Assembly (NCBI GenBank): GCA_002309155.1
Contig: DBXB01000071.1
Coordinates: 14,145-44,212 of the forward strand
Source: Bacteroidales bacterium UBA1223
GTDB taxonomy: Bacteria; Bacteroidota; Bacteroidia; Bacteroidales; P3
DNA length: 30,068 nucleotides
Direction: 5' to 3'
The position numbers were made by a program, and so were the translations under genes. Below are positions 1-6,815 of this stretch, in pieces. Below the pieces are notes generated by a model. That model had not been told where the DNA came from and ran no database searches. It saw nothing but the letters and a program-made list of their open reading frames with translations. Each line of letters opens with the position of its first letter. The stretch's first letter is position 1.

Positions 1-23
1 GGGTTCGAATCCCTTCCTTTCCG
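1..23 (+). tRNA. tRNA 3' end (partial, probably tRNA-Ser)
   Basis: The window opens inside a tRNA. The T-loop TTCGAAT at 4-10 is flanked by the 3' T-stem strand CCCTT (11-15), then the 3' acceptor strand CCTTTCC (16-22) and a G discriminator at 23. CCA is not encoded, as is usual in Bacteroidota. The acceptor strand implies a 5' end GGAAAGG, which together with G73 resembles tRNA-Ser, but the anticodon is outside the window so the isotype is not proven. Confidence 0.85.
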
Positions 24-35
24 CTGAAAAGAAAG

Positions 36-66
36 ATGCCGCAAGTTTGAACTTGCGGCATTATTT
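36..66 (+). terminator. Intrinsic terminator behind the tRNA
   Basis: A perfect 12-bp stem, ATGCCGCAAGTT (36-47) against AACTTGCGGCAT (50-61), with a two-base gap that makes a tight loop, followed by TTATTTGTTT. It ends the tRNA transcript, and being symmetric it may also stop transcripts arriving leftward from the lipoprotein gene that ends at 83. Confidence 0.8.
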
Positions 67-82
67 GTTTGTGGAGTCTATA

Positions 83-2224
83 TTATTTGCTATTACTGAA
101 TACTACGTGCGTCGTCCCTGTTGTCCAGTCGAGGCCGTTGGCGGGTTTGTGGGTGGTTAGCGATGTTGCCATCGACGACGTGTTGGGATCATTGATGGGA
201 GTGTTGTTGCTGCCGGTGTTATTGGCGCCTGTCATTGTGGATCCGTCGGGATAGAAACAGTAGGTGATATCATATTTGCAACCTGCACTATAGCCCGGGG
301 CCGAGATGCCGTAGGTGGCATCTTTCGACTCTATTGTGCCGTAATAGTAGCAGTTCGTAATGTCGGTACTGCTCAAAAGTGCGTCAATATTGCCACTCAC
401 AATTCCAGCAACCCTGTTGGCTTTTATGTTGCAGAAGGCATAGCTGTTTTTGATATGCATGTGCTTGTTCGAACCTATTAGACCTCCGGCATAACAGTTG
501 AGTGTTATTGTCTCGACATTGATATGTCCTTCATTATGACAATTGAGCATGGTGTGTTCTTCGTTGCGACTGACGTTGCCGATTATTCCTCCGATGAATA
601 GGGAGATGGACGATGTCGTCTTGCATATTATCGAATCCGCATTGCTGCAATTTGAGATATTGCAGTCCCCTTGTCCGAATATGCCTCCGATGTAAGTGGT
701 CGTCGAAACTGCGGGTACGTATGATACTACTATCTTGCCTTGGTTGTGGCATCCGCTGACAGTGCCTCCAGAGGTTCTTCCGGCAATACCGCCCCAATAG
801 AAAGATGTGTTGTTCGAAACCATATCCGACGGAATAATGATATTTCCACTGTTGATGCATCCGCTAATTGACACAGAACTTGATGCGTCGCCGACAATAC
901 CTCCAATAGTTGTACAATTTGAGGTGATATTGCCTCTGTTTGAGCAGTTGGATAGTGTTGAGCTAGGTGCAGCGCCACATATTCCACCGATGTTAGCAGT
1001 ATTATTATTGTTGGAAAAACTGATGTCAACAGTGCTAGTGCAATTTTCGATGGTGGCAGATGTTGCTTTGCATGCCAGTGTTCCGAAATATCTCGTTGAA
1101 CCAACGGTATAATATGTTGGTGCTGTGCATGAACCGCTGTTGAGGACCACGTTCCTTACCGTACCATTAGTGATTTGGGTAAAAAGAGAGATGTTGTTGG
1201 CAAGGTTTATCTGATGGTTGTTGCCGTCAAGGGTGGCTTTGAATTCGGAGTAACTCGAAGTTACCGAGATGTCGTTGGCAAGGCTGATATACTGCGAGGT
1301 GTTGCCTGCAACCTCCGCGGTCATCAGGGCGTTCCAGCTGGTGGTGGAGTAGACTTGGTAGGGATGATTCTCCGAACCATTCATGGTCTCGGCATCCAGA
1401 GCTCCATCAAGACGGTTGCCGTCGAAGGTGTTGGTGTCGAAATGATAAATATTGCCCTTCTCAAAGGCGATGCCACTGCTCTCTTTTGTCTTATTGAATA
1501 TCTTCACTGCTCCCGCTGACGTCTCTATAACATAACGCAGTGTGAATGTTGACGCACCACTGACTTGCGGAACTATAAGGTAGAGGTCTTTTGCCGTACT
1601 GCTTAGCTCAATAGGTGTTGCAAAGGTGAGTCGGCGGGTGGTGTTTGAGGCGAGTGTCGGAGGCGTCACCGATGGATTGTCGCCGTCGTAGGTGACCGTC
1701 ATGGTGCCCCAGAGGGCTTTGTCGGAGCTGACCTCGACGGCGCAGAGACGGGATCCTGCCGCTGTCGAACTCAAAGAGAAATGAAGCAGGGCACAGACGT
1801 TCTTAAAGTCCAGTCGGCTGGTGGAGGTCTTCGCTGTCATCACGCTGTTTACTACCTGTCTGCCGGCGGTCTCTCTATAGGCTTCCTTTTCGGGCAGGGT
1901 GAAGGTGATGGTGCCGTTGGCTGCTATTGCCGCATAACTGTCGGGATAGGCTGCATAGTATTGTCCGCCATAGTCTGTCACTCCTTCAGCGTTGATTGTG
2001 GCGTCGTCGTCGGCGACATTTACAGTGTAGGTGCCATTGTTTATCTTCAGACGGTCGCCGTCGCTCCAGTATATCTTGTTGCGGTTGTCGACATAATCTT
2101 TAGTGCCGTTGTATTGTTCGATGTGGGCAGAGAAAACTGTGTCGCTGTCTTTGTTGCATGATATGAAGAACAAAGAGCACAAAGCTATGCCGAAGACGGG
2201 GATTAATATTTTTCTTATTTCCAT
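83..2224 (-). CDS. Surface lipoprotein with fimbrillin-like N-terminal part and GLUG repeats
   Basis: The protein has 713 residues. It starts with a lipoprotein signal (MEIRKILIPVFG, then FFISC, cysteine near residue 24); the acidic NKDSD after the cysteine resembles the Bacteroidota surface-export signal. Residues about 30-290 look like a fimbrillin/Mfa-type beta-sandwich, seen here as an LDFKNVCALLHF-like segment and a stretch ending in GNIYHFD. Residues about 370-660 carry six or seven GLUG-type repeats (GGIxG, 10-15 residues, NCxNxG, then I), a motif known from bacterial surface proteins and IgA-peptidase relatives. No catalytic motif is visible; adhesion or matrix binding is an inference. 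I chose the ATG at 2224 because it directly precedes the signal peptide; the open frame continues upstream to 2308 but would cross the promoter. Its transcript diverges from the gene at 2322. Confidence 0.85.
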   Translation of the reverse strand: MEIRKILIPVFGIALCSLFFISCNKDSDTVFSAHIEQYNGTKDYVDNRNKIYWSDGDRLKINNGTYTVNVADDDATINAEGVTDYGGQYYAAYPDSYAAIAANGTITFTLPEKEAYRETAGRQVVNSVMTAKTSTSRLDFKNVCALLHFSLSSTAAGSRLCAVEVSSDKALWGTMTVTYDGDNPSVTPPTLASNTTRRLTFATPIELSSTAKDLYLIVPQVSGASTFTLRYVIETSAGAVKIFNKTKESSGIAFEKGNIYHFDTNTFDGNRLDGALDAETMNGSENHPYQVYSTTSWNALMTAEVAGNTSQYISLANDISVTSSYSEFKATLDGNNHQINLANNISLFTQITNGTVRNVVLNSGSCTAPTYYTVGSTRYFGTLACKATSATIENCTSTVDISFSNNNNTANIGGICGAAPSSTLSNCSNRGNITSNCTTIGGIVGDASSSVSISGCINSGNIIIPSDMVSNNTSFYWGGIAGRTSGGTVSGCHNQGKIVVSYVPAVSTTTYIGGIFGQGDCNISNCSNADSIICKTTSSISLFIGGIIGNVSRNEEHTMLNCHNEGHINVETITLNCYAGGLIGSNKHMHIKNSYAFCNIKANRVAGIVSGNIDALLSSTDITNCYYYGTIESKDATYGISAPGYSAGCKYDITYCFYPDGSTMTGANNTGSNNTPINDPNTSSMATSLTTHKPANGLDWTTGTTHVVFSNSK

Positions 2225-2253
2225 ATTAATGGTGTGCTTTTTATAAAATTCAG

Positions 2254-2304
2254 TATTTTTGCATTTTAAACAACAGGGTGGCTGTTGTAGACTTTGCAAA
2301 AATA
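2254..2304. promoter_or_regulatory. Dyad-symmetric divergent promoter region
   Basis: Two perfect TAnnTTTG -7 boxes face each other: TATTTTTG at 2254-2261 on the plus strand (for the gene at 2322) and the same octamer on the minus strand at 2304-2297 (for the gene starting at 2224). With the following C they form 9-bp inverted arms. Inside, ACAACAG (2270-2276) and CTGTTGT (2282-2288) form a second dyad with the same centre, near 2279. No good -33 box is visible on either side. Predicted transcripts start near 2268 (right) and 2290 (left), so their first bases are complementary. Confidence 0.55.
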
Positions 2305-2321
2305 ACAAATTATTTTATAAC

Positions 2322-3263
2322 ATGATAAGGCTCTTGGGTAAAAATTACAAACTGTTTCTCTTGCCTCTGTTGCTCCTTTCGTGTCTCGATACGGCGGCAC
2401 AGCGGAAGGATGGCGGAATTGCTCTAGTTCCGGGACAACTGCTGGTGAGCGAGATTTTGTTCAATCCCGAGCCGGGTGGCGCCGACTATGTGGAGTTCTA
2501 CAATAACGGCGACGTCGCCATATCCGTCGGCAGTCTGCGTCTTGCAAAGATGGATGGCGACGTGGTGACGAAACTCTATAAGATTGGCGACAATGACACC
2601 GTCTTGCCCGGGTCATTCCTGGTGGTCACCACTGACGCCGACTATGTCACCCAGCATTATAATGTAAAGTATCCTGAACGACTGTTGCAGGTGCAGACCA
2701 TGCCTTCATATAACGACGCTTCAGGTAGCGTTGTCGTCACCTCAGTCGACACAGTGATTCTCGACAGGTTTGACTATAACGAGGATATGCACAGCCGTCT
2801 GCTTCGCGACAACGAGGGCGTGGCGTTGGAAAGGCGCTCATTCTCGGCACCTACTCAGGATGCCTCTAACTGGTACTCGGCGGCATCCACCGCTGGTTTC
2901 GGTACCCCCACATACGGCAATTCCCAAAGCCGGGAATTCCTTTTTGTCGACAATGACTTTAATATAGCGAATACTCTGTTCTCGCCCGATGGCGACGGTT
3001 ATAACGACCTGCTCGATATCACCTACTCACTGACGCTGTGCGACCTGTCGGCTAATGTGAGCATCTTCGACGCTCATGGACGCTTGGTGAGACGTCTCTG
3101 TCGTGGCGCCCTGCTGGGTTGTGAAGGGGTCCTGACATGGGACGGACTTGACGACGACGGCGGGATATGTTTGAGGGGTAACTATGTCGTGGTGATTGAG
3201 GCATATAATATAAACGGCGCCAACCAGGGGTGGCGCCGTAGGGTTAGTCTTGTGCGTAAATAA
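2322..3263 (+). CDS. Secreted lamin-tail-domain protein with FlgD/CHU_C-like C-terminus
   Basis: A protein of 313 residues. The N-terminus is a signal peptide (KNYKLFLLPLLLLSC, then LDTAAQ), either a lipoprotein type with LLSC or an ordinary one cut after TAA. Residues about 35-195 match a lamin-tail (LTD) beta-fold: LLVSEILFNPEPGGADYVEF at the start, then GVALERRSF and ASNWYSAASTAGFGTPTYGN at the end, as in extracellular nucleases and surface proteins. Residues about 225-310 (LFSPDGDGYND, then LTWDGLDDDG and GNYVVVIEAYN) resemble the FlgD Ig-like or gliding-motility C-terminal domain that type IX cargo often carries. No nuclease domain is present. The start at 2322 is the ATG just before the hydrophobic segment. 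Its stop codon lies 3 bp from the stop of the convergent gene. Confidence 0.8.
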   Translation: MIRLLGKNYKLFLLPLLLLSCLDTAAQRKDGGIALVPGQLLVSEILFNPEPGGADYVEFYNNGDVAISVGSLRLAKMDGDVVTKLYKIGDNDTVLPGSFLVVTTDADYVTQHYNVKYPERLLQVQTMPSYNDASGSVVVTSVDTVILDRFDYNEDMHSRLLRDNEGVALERRSFSAPTQDASNWYSAASTAGFGTPTYGNSQSREFLFVDNDFNIANTLFSPDGDGYNDLLDITYSLTLCDLSANVSIFDAHGRLVRRLCRGALLGCEGVLTWDGLDDDGGICLRGNYVVVIEAYNINGANQGWRRRVSLVRK

Positions 3264-3266
3264 GGA

Positions 3267-3656
3267 TTATTTGCCGCTTGCCACCTTGACAAACTTCACC
3301 AGTCCTACAGTTGTGTAGACAGTGTAGACGAGGTAGAGTATCAGGAATGCCACGGCGAAACGTTTGCCTCCTGCAGGGTTGACAAGCATACCGCCGACAA
3401 GGACTATGATATGGACGAACAACACCGCCACGGTGACGGCAAGGAAGGATTGAACGAAAGCCTTGGGATGTTTGTTCATGCCACTCACCGTCAGCCAGTA
3501 CTGCACGCCATAAGCTATTGCGAAATAGATTACGGCCGTAGGTAGCAACCATAGTGGAACAGGTGCGAAAAATGCCATGCCGGTCCATTTCACTGCAAAT
3601 GCCAACAGCATCATCACGATGGTGACTAGGAGTAGTCCACAGAGAAACCGCCTCAT
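3267..3656 (-). CDS. Small four-helix membrane protein downstream of pyrI
   Basis: A 129-residue protein of unknown function. Four hydrophobic segments are visible at about residues 4-22, 30-52, 67-90 and 102-122, joined by short loops; a positively charged loop (MNKHPKAF) follows helix 2 and the C-terminus is basic (KFVKVASGK). It has no signal peptidase site, cysteine motif or conserved charged residue inside a helix that would suggest transport. The ATG at 3656 lies one base beyond the pyrI stop, so it is almost certainly translated from the pyrBI mRNA. A role in pyrimidine metabolism, for instance a transport or accessory role, would be pure inference. No terminator fits between it and the convergent gene ending at 3263. 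Confidence 0.75.
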   Translation of the reverse strand: MRRFLCGLLLVTIVMMLLAFAVKWTGMAFFAPVPLWLLPTAVIYFAIAYGVQYWLTVSGMNKHPKAFVQSFLAVTVAVLFVHIIVLVGGMLVNPAGGKRFAVAFLILYLVYTVYTTVGLVKFVKVASGK

Positions 3657-3657
3657 G

Positions 3658-4119
3658 TCAGTCCTGGAATTTTATTGTTTCTTTGGTGGTGAATTTCTCG
3701 CAGTAGTGGCAACGCAGTTTGAGATTCTCTTTGTCGACCACGTCGAACTTGGTGTCAATCTGTTCGAAGTTGGTGATGCATTTGGGGTTCATGCATTTGA
3801 TGATATGGTCGATATGGTCGGGAATCTCCGCCTTGATTTTCTCCACGATGGCGTAGTTCTTGATAGTGATGATGCTCGCTAATGGCGCTACAAGGGCAAT
3901 CTTGTTGATTTCGTTCTTGTCGAAGAATTTGTTCTTGATTTTCACGATGCCTTTGCGTCCGAATTTATTGCTGTGCAGGTAGTTGCCTATCAATACTTCG
4001 TCGTTGTAGTTCTCTAGTCCAAGGAGGCGGATGACTTTATATACGACGTCGGTGGGTATATGGTCTATGACTGTGCCGTTCTCAATTGCCGGTACAACTA
4101 ATTCTTTTTTTGCTTCCAT
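3658..4119 (-). CDS. pyrI: Aspartate carbamoyltransferase regulatory subunit
   Basis: PyrI binds the allosteric nucleotides and holds the catalytic trimers of aspartate transcarbamoylase together. At 153 residues the length is that of the family. The N-terminal nucleotide-binding domain includes the VYKVIRLLG helix and the NYLHSNKFGRKGIVKI segment; the C-terminal zinc domain has four cysteines at 109, 114, 137 and 140 (CMNPKC and CHYC), as needed for zinc and contact with PyrB. It lies 36 bp downstream of pyrB in the same orientation, so CTP/ATP feedback of the E. coli type is expected. A membrane-protein gene follows directly. Confidence 0.96.
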   Translation of the reverse strand: MEAKKELVVPAIENGTVIDHIPTDVVYKVIRLLGLENYNDEVLIGNYLHSNKFGRKGIVKIKNKFFDKNEINKIALVAPLASIITIKNYAIVEKIKAEIPDHIDHIIKCMNPKCITNFEQIDTKFDVVDKENLKLRCHYCEKFTTKETIKFQD

Positions 4120-4155
4120 TTTTAATTGTTGATATGTTGATATGGTTAAAGGATT

Positions 4156-5073
4156 TTATCTCACTCCGAGGATGGCTGCCATGAGTGCCTGGCGGACATA
4201 TACGCCATTCTGCGCCTGCTGGAAATAATAGGCATAGGGGGTCGAGTCGACATCCACGGTGATTTCGTTGACTCGCGGCAGGGGGTGCAGAACTTTCATG
4301 GTGGGTTTGCATCCTTTAAGCATTGATGCGGTAAGGATGCAACTGTCCTTCACTCGCTCGTACTCCAGCGGGTCGGGGAAACGCTCGCGTTGTACTCTTG
4401 TCATGTAGATGATGTCGGCGGTCTGAATAATGTCGTTGAGGTCGGTATACTGATAGTATTTCAGTCCGGCATTCTTGATGGATGCTTTTACCGACGAGGG
4501 TAACTTAAGCTCTTGAGGTGATACCAGATGGAAGGTGGCGTTGAAGTTGCACATTGCCTGGACCAGGGAATGCACTGTGCGGCCATATTTTAAGTCGCCC
4601 ACACAGGCTATCTGCAGATTCTCCAATGTGCCTTGGGTCTTACGGATGCTGTACAGGTCGAGCATGCACTGCGTGGGATGTTGGTTGGCACCGTCGCCGG
4701 CATTGATTACGGGTACGGCACTCACCTCGCTGGCATAGCGGCTGCTGCCCTCTTTGGGATTGCGCATCACTATCAGGTCGGCGTAGCTTGCCACCATAAC
4801 GATGGTGTCATGCAGGGATTCACCTTTCTGCACGCTGGTTCCGCCAGGATCGCTGAAACCTATTATGCGGGCTCCAAGCTGGTTTGCGGCACTTTCGAAA
4901 CTGAGTCGTGTGCGTGTCGACGGTTCGAAAAAGAGTGTCGCCACCACTTTGTCACTCAGGATTGGCTGTTTGGGATTCTTCTCAAATTCCTCAGCGATGT
5001 CGAGAACCTGGATGTACTCTTCACGACTGAAATCTGTAATGGAAATCAAATTCCTTCCTTTTAAATTACCCAT
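4156..5073 (-). CDS. pyrB: Aspartate carbamoyltransferase catalytic subunit
   Basis: PyrB condenses carbamoyl phosphate with aspartate, the first committed step of pyrimidine synthesis. The 305 residues carry the carbamoyl-phosphate loop FFEPSTRTR (48-56), the HPTQ motif at 131-134, and HPLPRVNEI beginning at 262, plus the mobile-loop lysine region (QKGESLHD, 81-88). With pyrI immediately downstream it forms the two-subunit, allosteric type of enzyme. The ATG at 5073 gives the usual family N-terminus. It is preceded by a leader of about 185 bases holding a consensus promoter, an operator-like dyad, a short open reading frame and an intrinsic terminator, which suggests control by attenuation. 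Confidence 0.97.
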   Translation of the reverse strand: MGNLKGRNLISITDFSREEYIQVLDIAEEFEKNPKQPILSDKVVATLFFEPSTRTRLSFESAANQLGARIIGFSDPGGTSVQKGESLHDTIVMVASYADLIVMRNPKEGSSRYASEVSAVPVINAGDGANQHPTQCMLDLYSIRKTQGTLENLQIACVGDLKYGRTVHSLVQAMCNFNATFHLVSPQELKLPSSVKASIKNAGLKYYQYTDLNDIIQTADIIYMTRVQRERFPDPLEYERVKDSCILTASMLKGCKPTMKVLHPLPRVNEITVDVDSTPYAYYFQQAQNGVYVRQALMAAILGVR

Positions 5074-5140
5074 GGTTTATGTAGATTTATATGTTTATTT
5101 ATAAAAATGTAAGCCTTATGGCTTCGCTGAATTTGTTTTA

Positions 5141-5167
5141 TAAAAAAAGCGACTGATTGAAGCCGCT
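5141..5167 (-). terminator. Attenuator-type intrinsic terminator in the pyrB leader
   Basis: On the minus strand AGCGGCT (5167-5161) pairs with AGTCGCT (5154-5148), seven pairs including one G-U, around a six-base loop, followed at once by TTTTTTTA (5148-5141). It lies between the pyrB promoter and the pyrB start, 75 bases before the ATG, where it can only work as an attenuator for the operon. A U-rich tract (5185-5168) comes directly before it. A further small hairpin, AAGCC-ATAA-GGCTT on the minus strand (5124-5111), follows. Confidence 0.75.
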
Positions 5168-5255
5168 AGATAAATAGAAAAACACCACCGTCAACCTTGT
5201 TGTTTGATGCTGTGTTGACATTCAGGCTGTTATTGTTGGTGTAGCTTGGTCTCAT
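5166..5255 (-). CDS. Putative pyrBI leader peptide (29 codons)
   Basis: An ATG at 5255 opens a 29-codon frame that closes with TAG at 5168-5166, exactly at the foot of the attenuator hairpin. The peptide is rich in asparagine and ends in GGVFLFI; its last codons (GUU UUU CUA UUU AUC) are the U-rich tract. In E. coli the pyrBI leader peptide ribosome follows RNA polymerase closely only when low UTP makes it pause in such a tract, and so keeps the terminator from folding; this layout fits that model. Caveats: the predicted transcription start is only about 3-6 bases before the ATG, there is no ribosome-binding site, and a frame of this size can arise by chance. Confidence 0.4.
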   Translation of the reverse strand: MRPSYTNNNSLNVNTASNNKVDGGVFLFI

Positions 5256-5266
5256 ATCACCAACAA
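5233..5266. promoter_or_regulatory. Operator-like inverted repeat over the pyrB promoter
   Basis: TTGTTGGTG (5233-5241) and CACCAACAA (5258-5266) form a perfect 9-bp dyad with a 16-bp spacer. The right arm overlaps the -7 box of the pyrB promoter and the predicted start site, so most of that arm would not be transcribed. This argues for a DNA operator rather than an RNA hairpin. A second weaker dyad, GTCAAC/GTTGAC (5190-5195 and 5214-5219), lies inside the leader. Confidence 0.45.
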
Positions 5267-5294
5267 AATTAATTAATTTTTTGGAATGTACAAA
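5264..5294 (-). promoter_or_regulatory. pyrB promoter, full Bacteroides consensus
   Basis: Read on the minus strand: TTTG at 5294-5291, 19 bp, then TAATTTTG at 5271-5264. Both boxes and the spacing match the primary-sigma consensus described for Bacteroides (TTTG, 19-21 bp, TAnnTTTG). Transcription should start around 5258-5261. Confidence 0.75.
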
Positions 5295-5311
5295 ACTTTT
5301 TTTTCAACAAG

Positions 5312-5343
5312 TGCAAAAAAAAAGATGCCCGTGGGCATCTTTA
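5312..5343 (-). terminator. Terminator of the exbB-to-spy-like operon
   Basis: On the minus strand AAAGATGCCC and GGGCATCTTT pair (10 bp, loop of two bases between 5331 and 5332 in the strict fold), followed by a run of T (5320-5314). It begins just after the stop at 5348 and separates this transcript from the pyrB promoter. Confidence 0.85.
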
Positions 5344-5347
5344 TGTA

Positions 5348-5821
5348 TCATTTTTTAGAATTTTGGTCTGATTGGGGGCTTGGAGCAGGTTGCACCTGAT
5401 TGAGTTTGTTGCGGGCTTTCTTTTTCACTTCATCACGAAACTTTTTCAGCTGACTGCTGTTCAAGACTTTGTCGATTGCTATTTTTGATTTGTAGTATTC
5501 TTTGCTGATTTCTGCTTGAAGTCGACCTTCGCGGTCGTATAGCGGGAATAACTTGTTGCTAAGGTCTCCCGTTGTGTTCATGTATGTGCGGATGCTGTCA
5601 CGCAACACCTTGAGTTGTTGGCGATAGTCTTCTATCAGTTTGCTGGAATGCGACGTGATGGCATCTATGCGGCTTTTCTGTGCTGGAGTAAGGTCGGTGA
5701 TGATGCTCTCTATTGAAGTTCTCCCTTTATTTCTGCTGTTGTCAGGTGCTGTTTTGCTGTTTTGTGCGCCCGCTGAGAGGAAGAGGGTGATGGCCAGGAT
5801 TGTCAGAAATATCTGTTTCAT
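5348..5821 (-). CDS. Periplasmic Spy/CpxP-like LTxxQ protein
   Basis: A 157-residue exported protein. A signal peptide (KQIFLTILAITLFLSAGAQ, cut after residue 19 or so) is followed by a helical, charged domain with the LTxxQ signature of the Spy/CpxP superfamily: LTPAQKSRID near residue 45 and a second copy, LNSSQLKKFRDE, near residue 125. Family members are periplasmic chaperones or sensors of envelope stress. The tail is rich in Q, P and S. It is the last gene behind an ECF sigma factor and its membrane partner, so a stress-response output or feedback role is likely but inferred. The ATG at 5821 directly precedes the signal peptide; the longer open frame upstream overlaps the anti-sigma gene and has no coding character. 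Confidence 0.8.
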   Translation of the reverse strand: MKQIFLTILAITLFLSAGAQNSKTAPDNSRNKGRTSIESIITDLTPAQKSRIDAITSHSSKLIEDYRQQLKVLRDSIRTYMNTTGDLSNKLFPLYDREGRLQAEISKEYYKSKIAIDKVLNSSQLKKFRDEVKKKARNKLNQVQPAPSPQSDQNSKK

Positions 5822-5846
5822 TGTTTTTGTTTTTGGAGTGAGGGTA

Positions 5847-6236
5847 TTAAAACAGGTCTGCCATTGGGTTGTCATAATATGCTGCGTCTTCGGTCTCATA
5901 GTCTTCGCCATAGTTGTCGCAGTATTCGTAGACGTCAAACAGTCGTTGTGAGAGTTCGCTGGGGGAAGTTGTTGATGCTTTAGCGTCGGTGTGGGATATA
6001 GAATAGGCGAGGACAACCACACCTGCGATGCAGGCGGCGGCAACGGAGGAGGCGATTTTGAATCCTTTGTGTTTTTTGGTTTCGGGCAATGCCATGGGTT
6101 GGGGCAGACCGCTTATGCGTTGCATGACATCGGCGGTGACATCGGGCACATTGGGCACCTCCATCTGTCGGATGGCTTCGACCTGGTTGTTGAACCAGAT
6201 GTCGTTGCTAAGTTCTATGTCGCGATTCTTTCTCAT
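5847..6236 (-). CDS. Single-pass membrane anti-sigma-like protein
   Basis: A 129-residue protein with a cytoplasmic N-terminal part (1-60), one transmembrane helix (about 63-82, IASSVAAACIAGVVVLAYSI) and a short acidic outer tail with several tyrosines, ending in NPMADLF. The start overlaps the sigma gene stop by 4 bp (ATGA), which is typical of co-translated sigma/anti-sigma pairs. The HxxxCxxC zinc motif of classical anti-sigma domains is absent, so the assignment rests on position, size and topology. The protein coded at 18442 has the same build. It probably holds the sigma factor at the membrane until a signal arrives. Confidence 0.65.
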   Translation of the reverse strand: MRKNRDIELSNDIWFNNQVEAIRQMEVPNVPDVTADVMQRISGLPQPMALPETKKHKGFKIASSVAAACIAGVVVLAYSISHTDAKASTTSPSELSQRLFDVYEYCDNYGEDYETEDAAYYDNPMADLF

Positions 6237-6769
6237 GTCGTCATTAGTTTTTGTAGGTTTTTCCTCGCTCTGAATATCAATGATTCCACTTTTGCCAAAG
6301 ATACTTGCATCACTTCGGCGATGTCATTGTAAGAGAGATCTTTGAATGTGTACAGCACCAATGCTGTCCGTTGCTCCTGCTTCAGTAGTCCTATGGCTTG
6401 ACGCAGTTTCCTTATCTGCTCTTCTTTCATCACCTCGTCTTCGCGTGAGTTTTGGTAGTCGTCGTTGGGTGATTCGTATTCTATTGAAACGAACCTTTTC
6501 TCATGCTTCAGCATCTTCGACACGATGTTCACGGTAATGCGGTAGATGAAGGTGCTAAGCCGGGAGTCGTGTCTGAAACGGGGCAGTGCGGTGTATAGTT
6601 CCACGAAGACTTGCTGTGTGACTTCTTCTATGTCAAGTTTGTTGCCCACCAACTTGTAGCAGAGATTCACGACATTGCTCTGATATTCTTTCACAATAAG
6701 GGCATACTGCTCTTTGTCGCCGTTCAGAATCTGTTGTATAATCAACTGTTCTTGTTCGAGTGTCAACAT
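6233..6769 (-). CDS. ECF-family RNA polymerase sigma factor
   Basis: A 178-residue sigma-70 family protein with only regions 2 and 4. Region 2 spans about residues 12-85 (DIEEVTQQVFVELYTALPRF, then STFIYRITVNIV for -10 recognition); region 4 spans about 118-172 with the helix-turn-helix DLSYNDIAEVMQVSLAKVES. The linker is acidic. It is followed by an overlapping membrane protein gene (anti-sigma-like) and a Spy-like gene, and preceded 46 bp upstream by tonB with no terminator between. It therefore probably shares a transcript with exbB-exbD-tonB. No copy of the motif found near the other sigma gene (17949-17981) was seen upstream. Confidence 0.93.
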   Translation of the reverse strand: MLTLEQEQLIIQQILNGDKEQYALIVKEYQSNVVNLCYKLVGNKLDIEEVTQQVFVELYTALPRFRHDSRLSTFIYRITVNIVSKMLKHEKRFVSIEYESPNDDYQNSREDEVMKEEQIRKLRQAIGLLKQEQRTALVLYTFKDLSYNDIAEVMQVSLAKVESLIFRARKNLQKLMTT

Positions 6770-6815
6770 TGATTAGTATGAGTTAATGTGGAAAACTTGC
6801 AAAATGGCGATTTTT

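Noticed and set aside
2254..2304. Phase-variable invertible promoter
   Set aside because: Arms of 9 bp and a total of 51 bp are too short for the known invertible promoters of Bacteroides, and no recombinase gene is near.
2225..2308. N-terminal extension of the GLUG lipoprotein frame up to 2308
   Set aside because: It crosses both promoter boxes and puts 28 residues before a complete lipoprotein signal peptide.
5074..5257. PyrR-type control of the pyrB leader
   Set aside because: I could not find the conserved PyrR-binding loop sequence; the leader fits coupled attenuation better.
5822..6043. Longer start of the Spy-like gene
   Set aside because: The extension overlaps the anti-sigma gene in another frame and has no coding character; the signal peptide begins at 5821.
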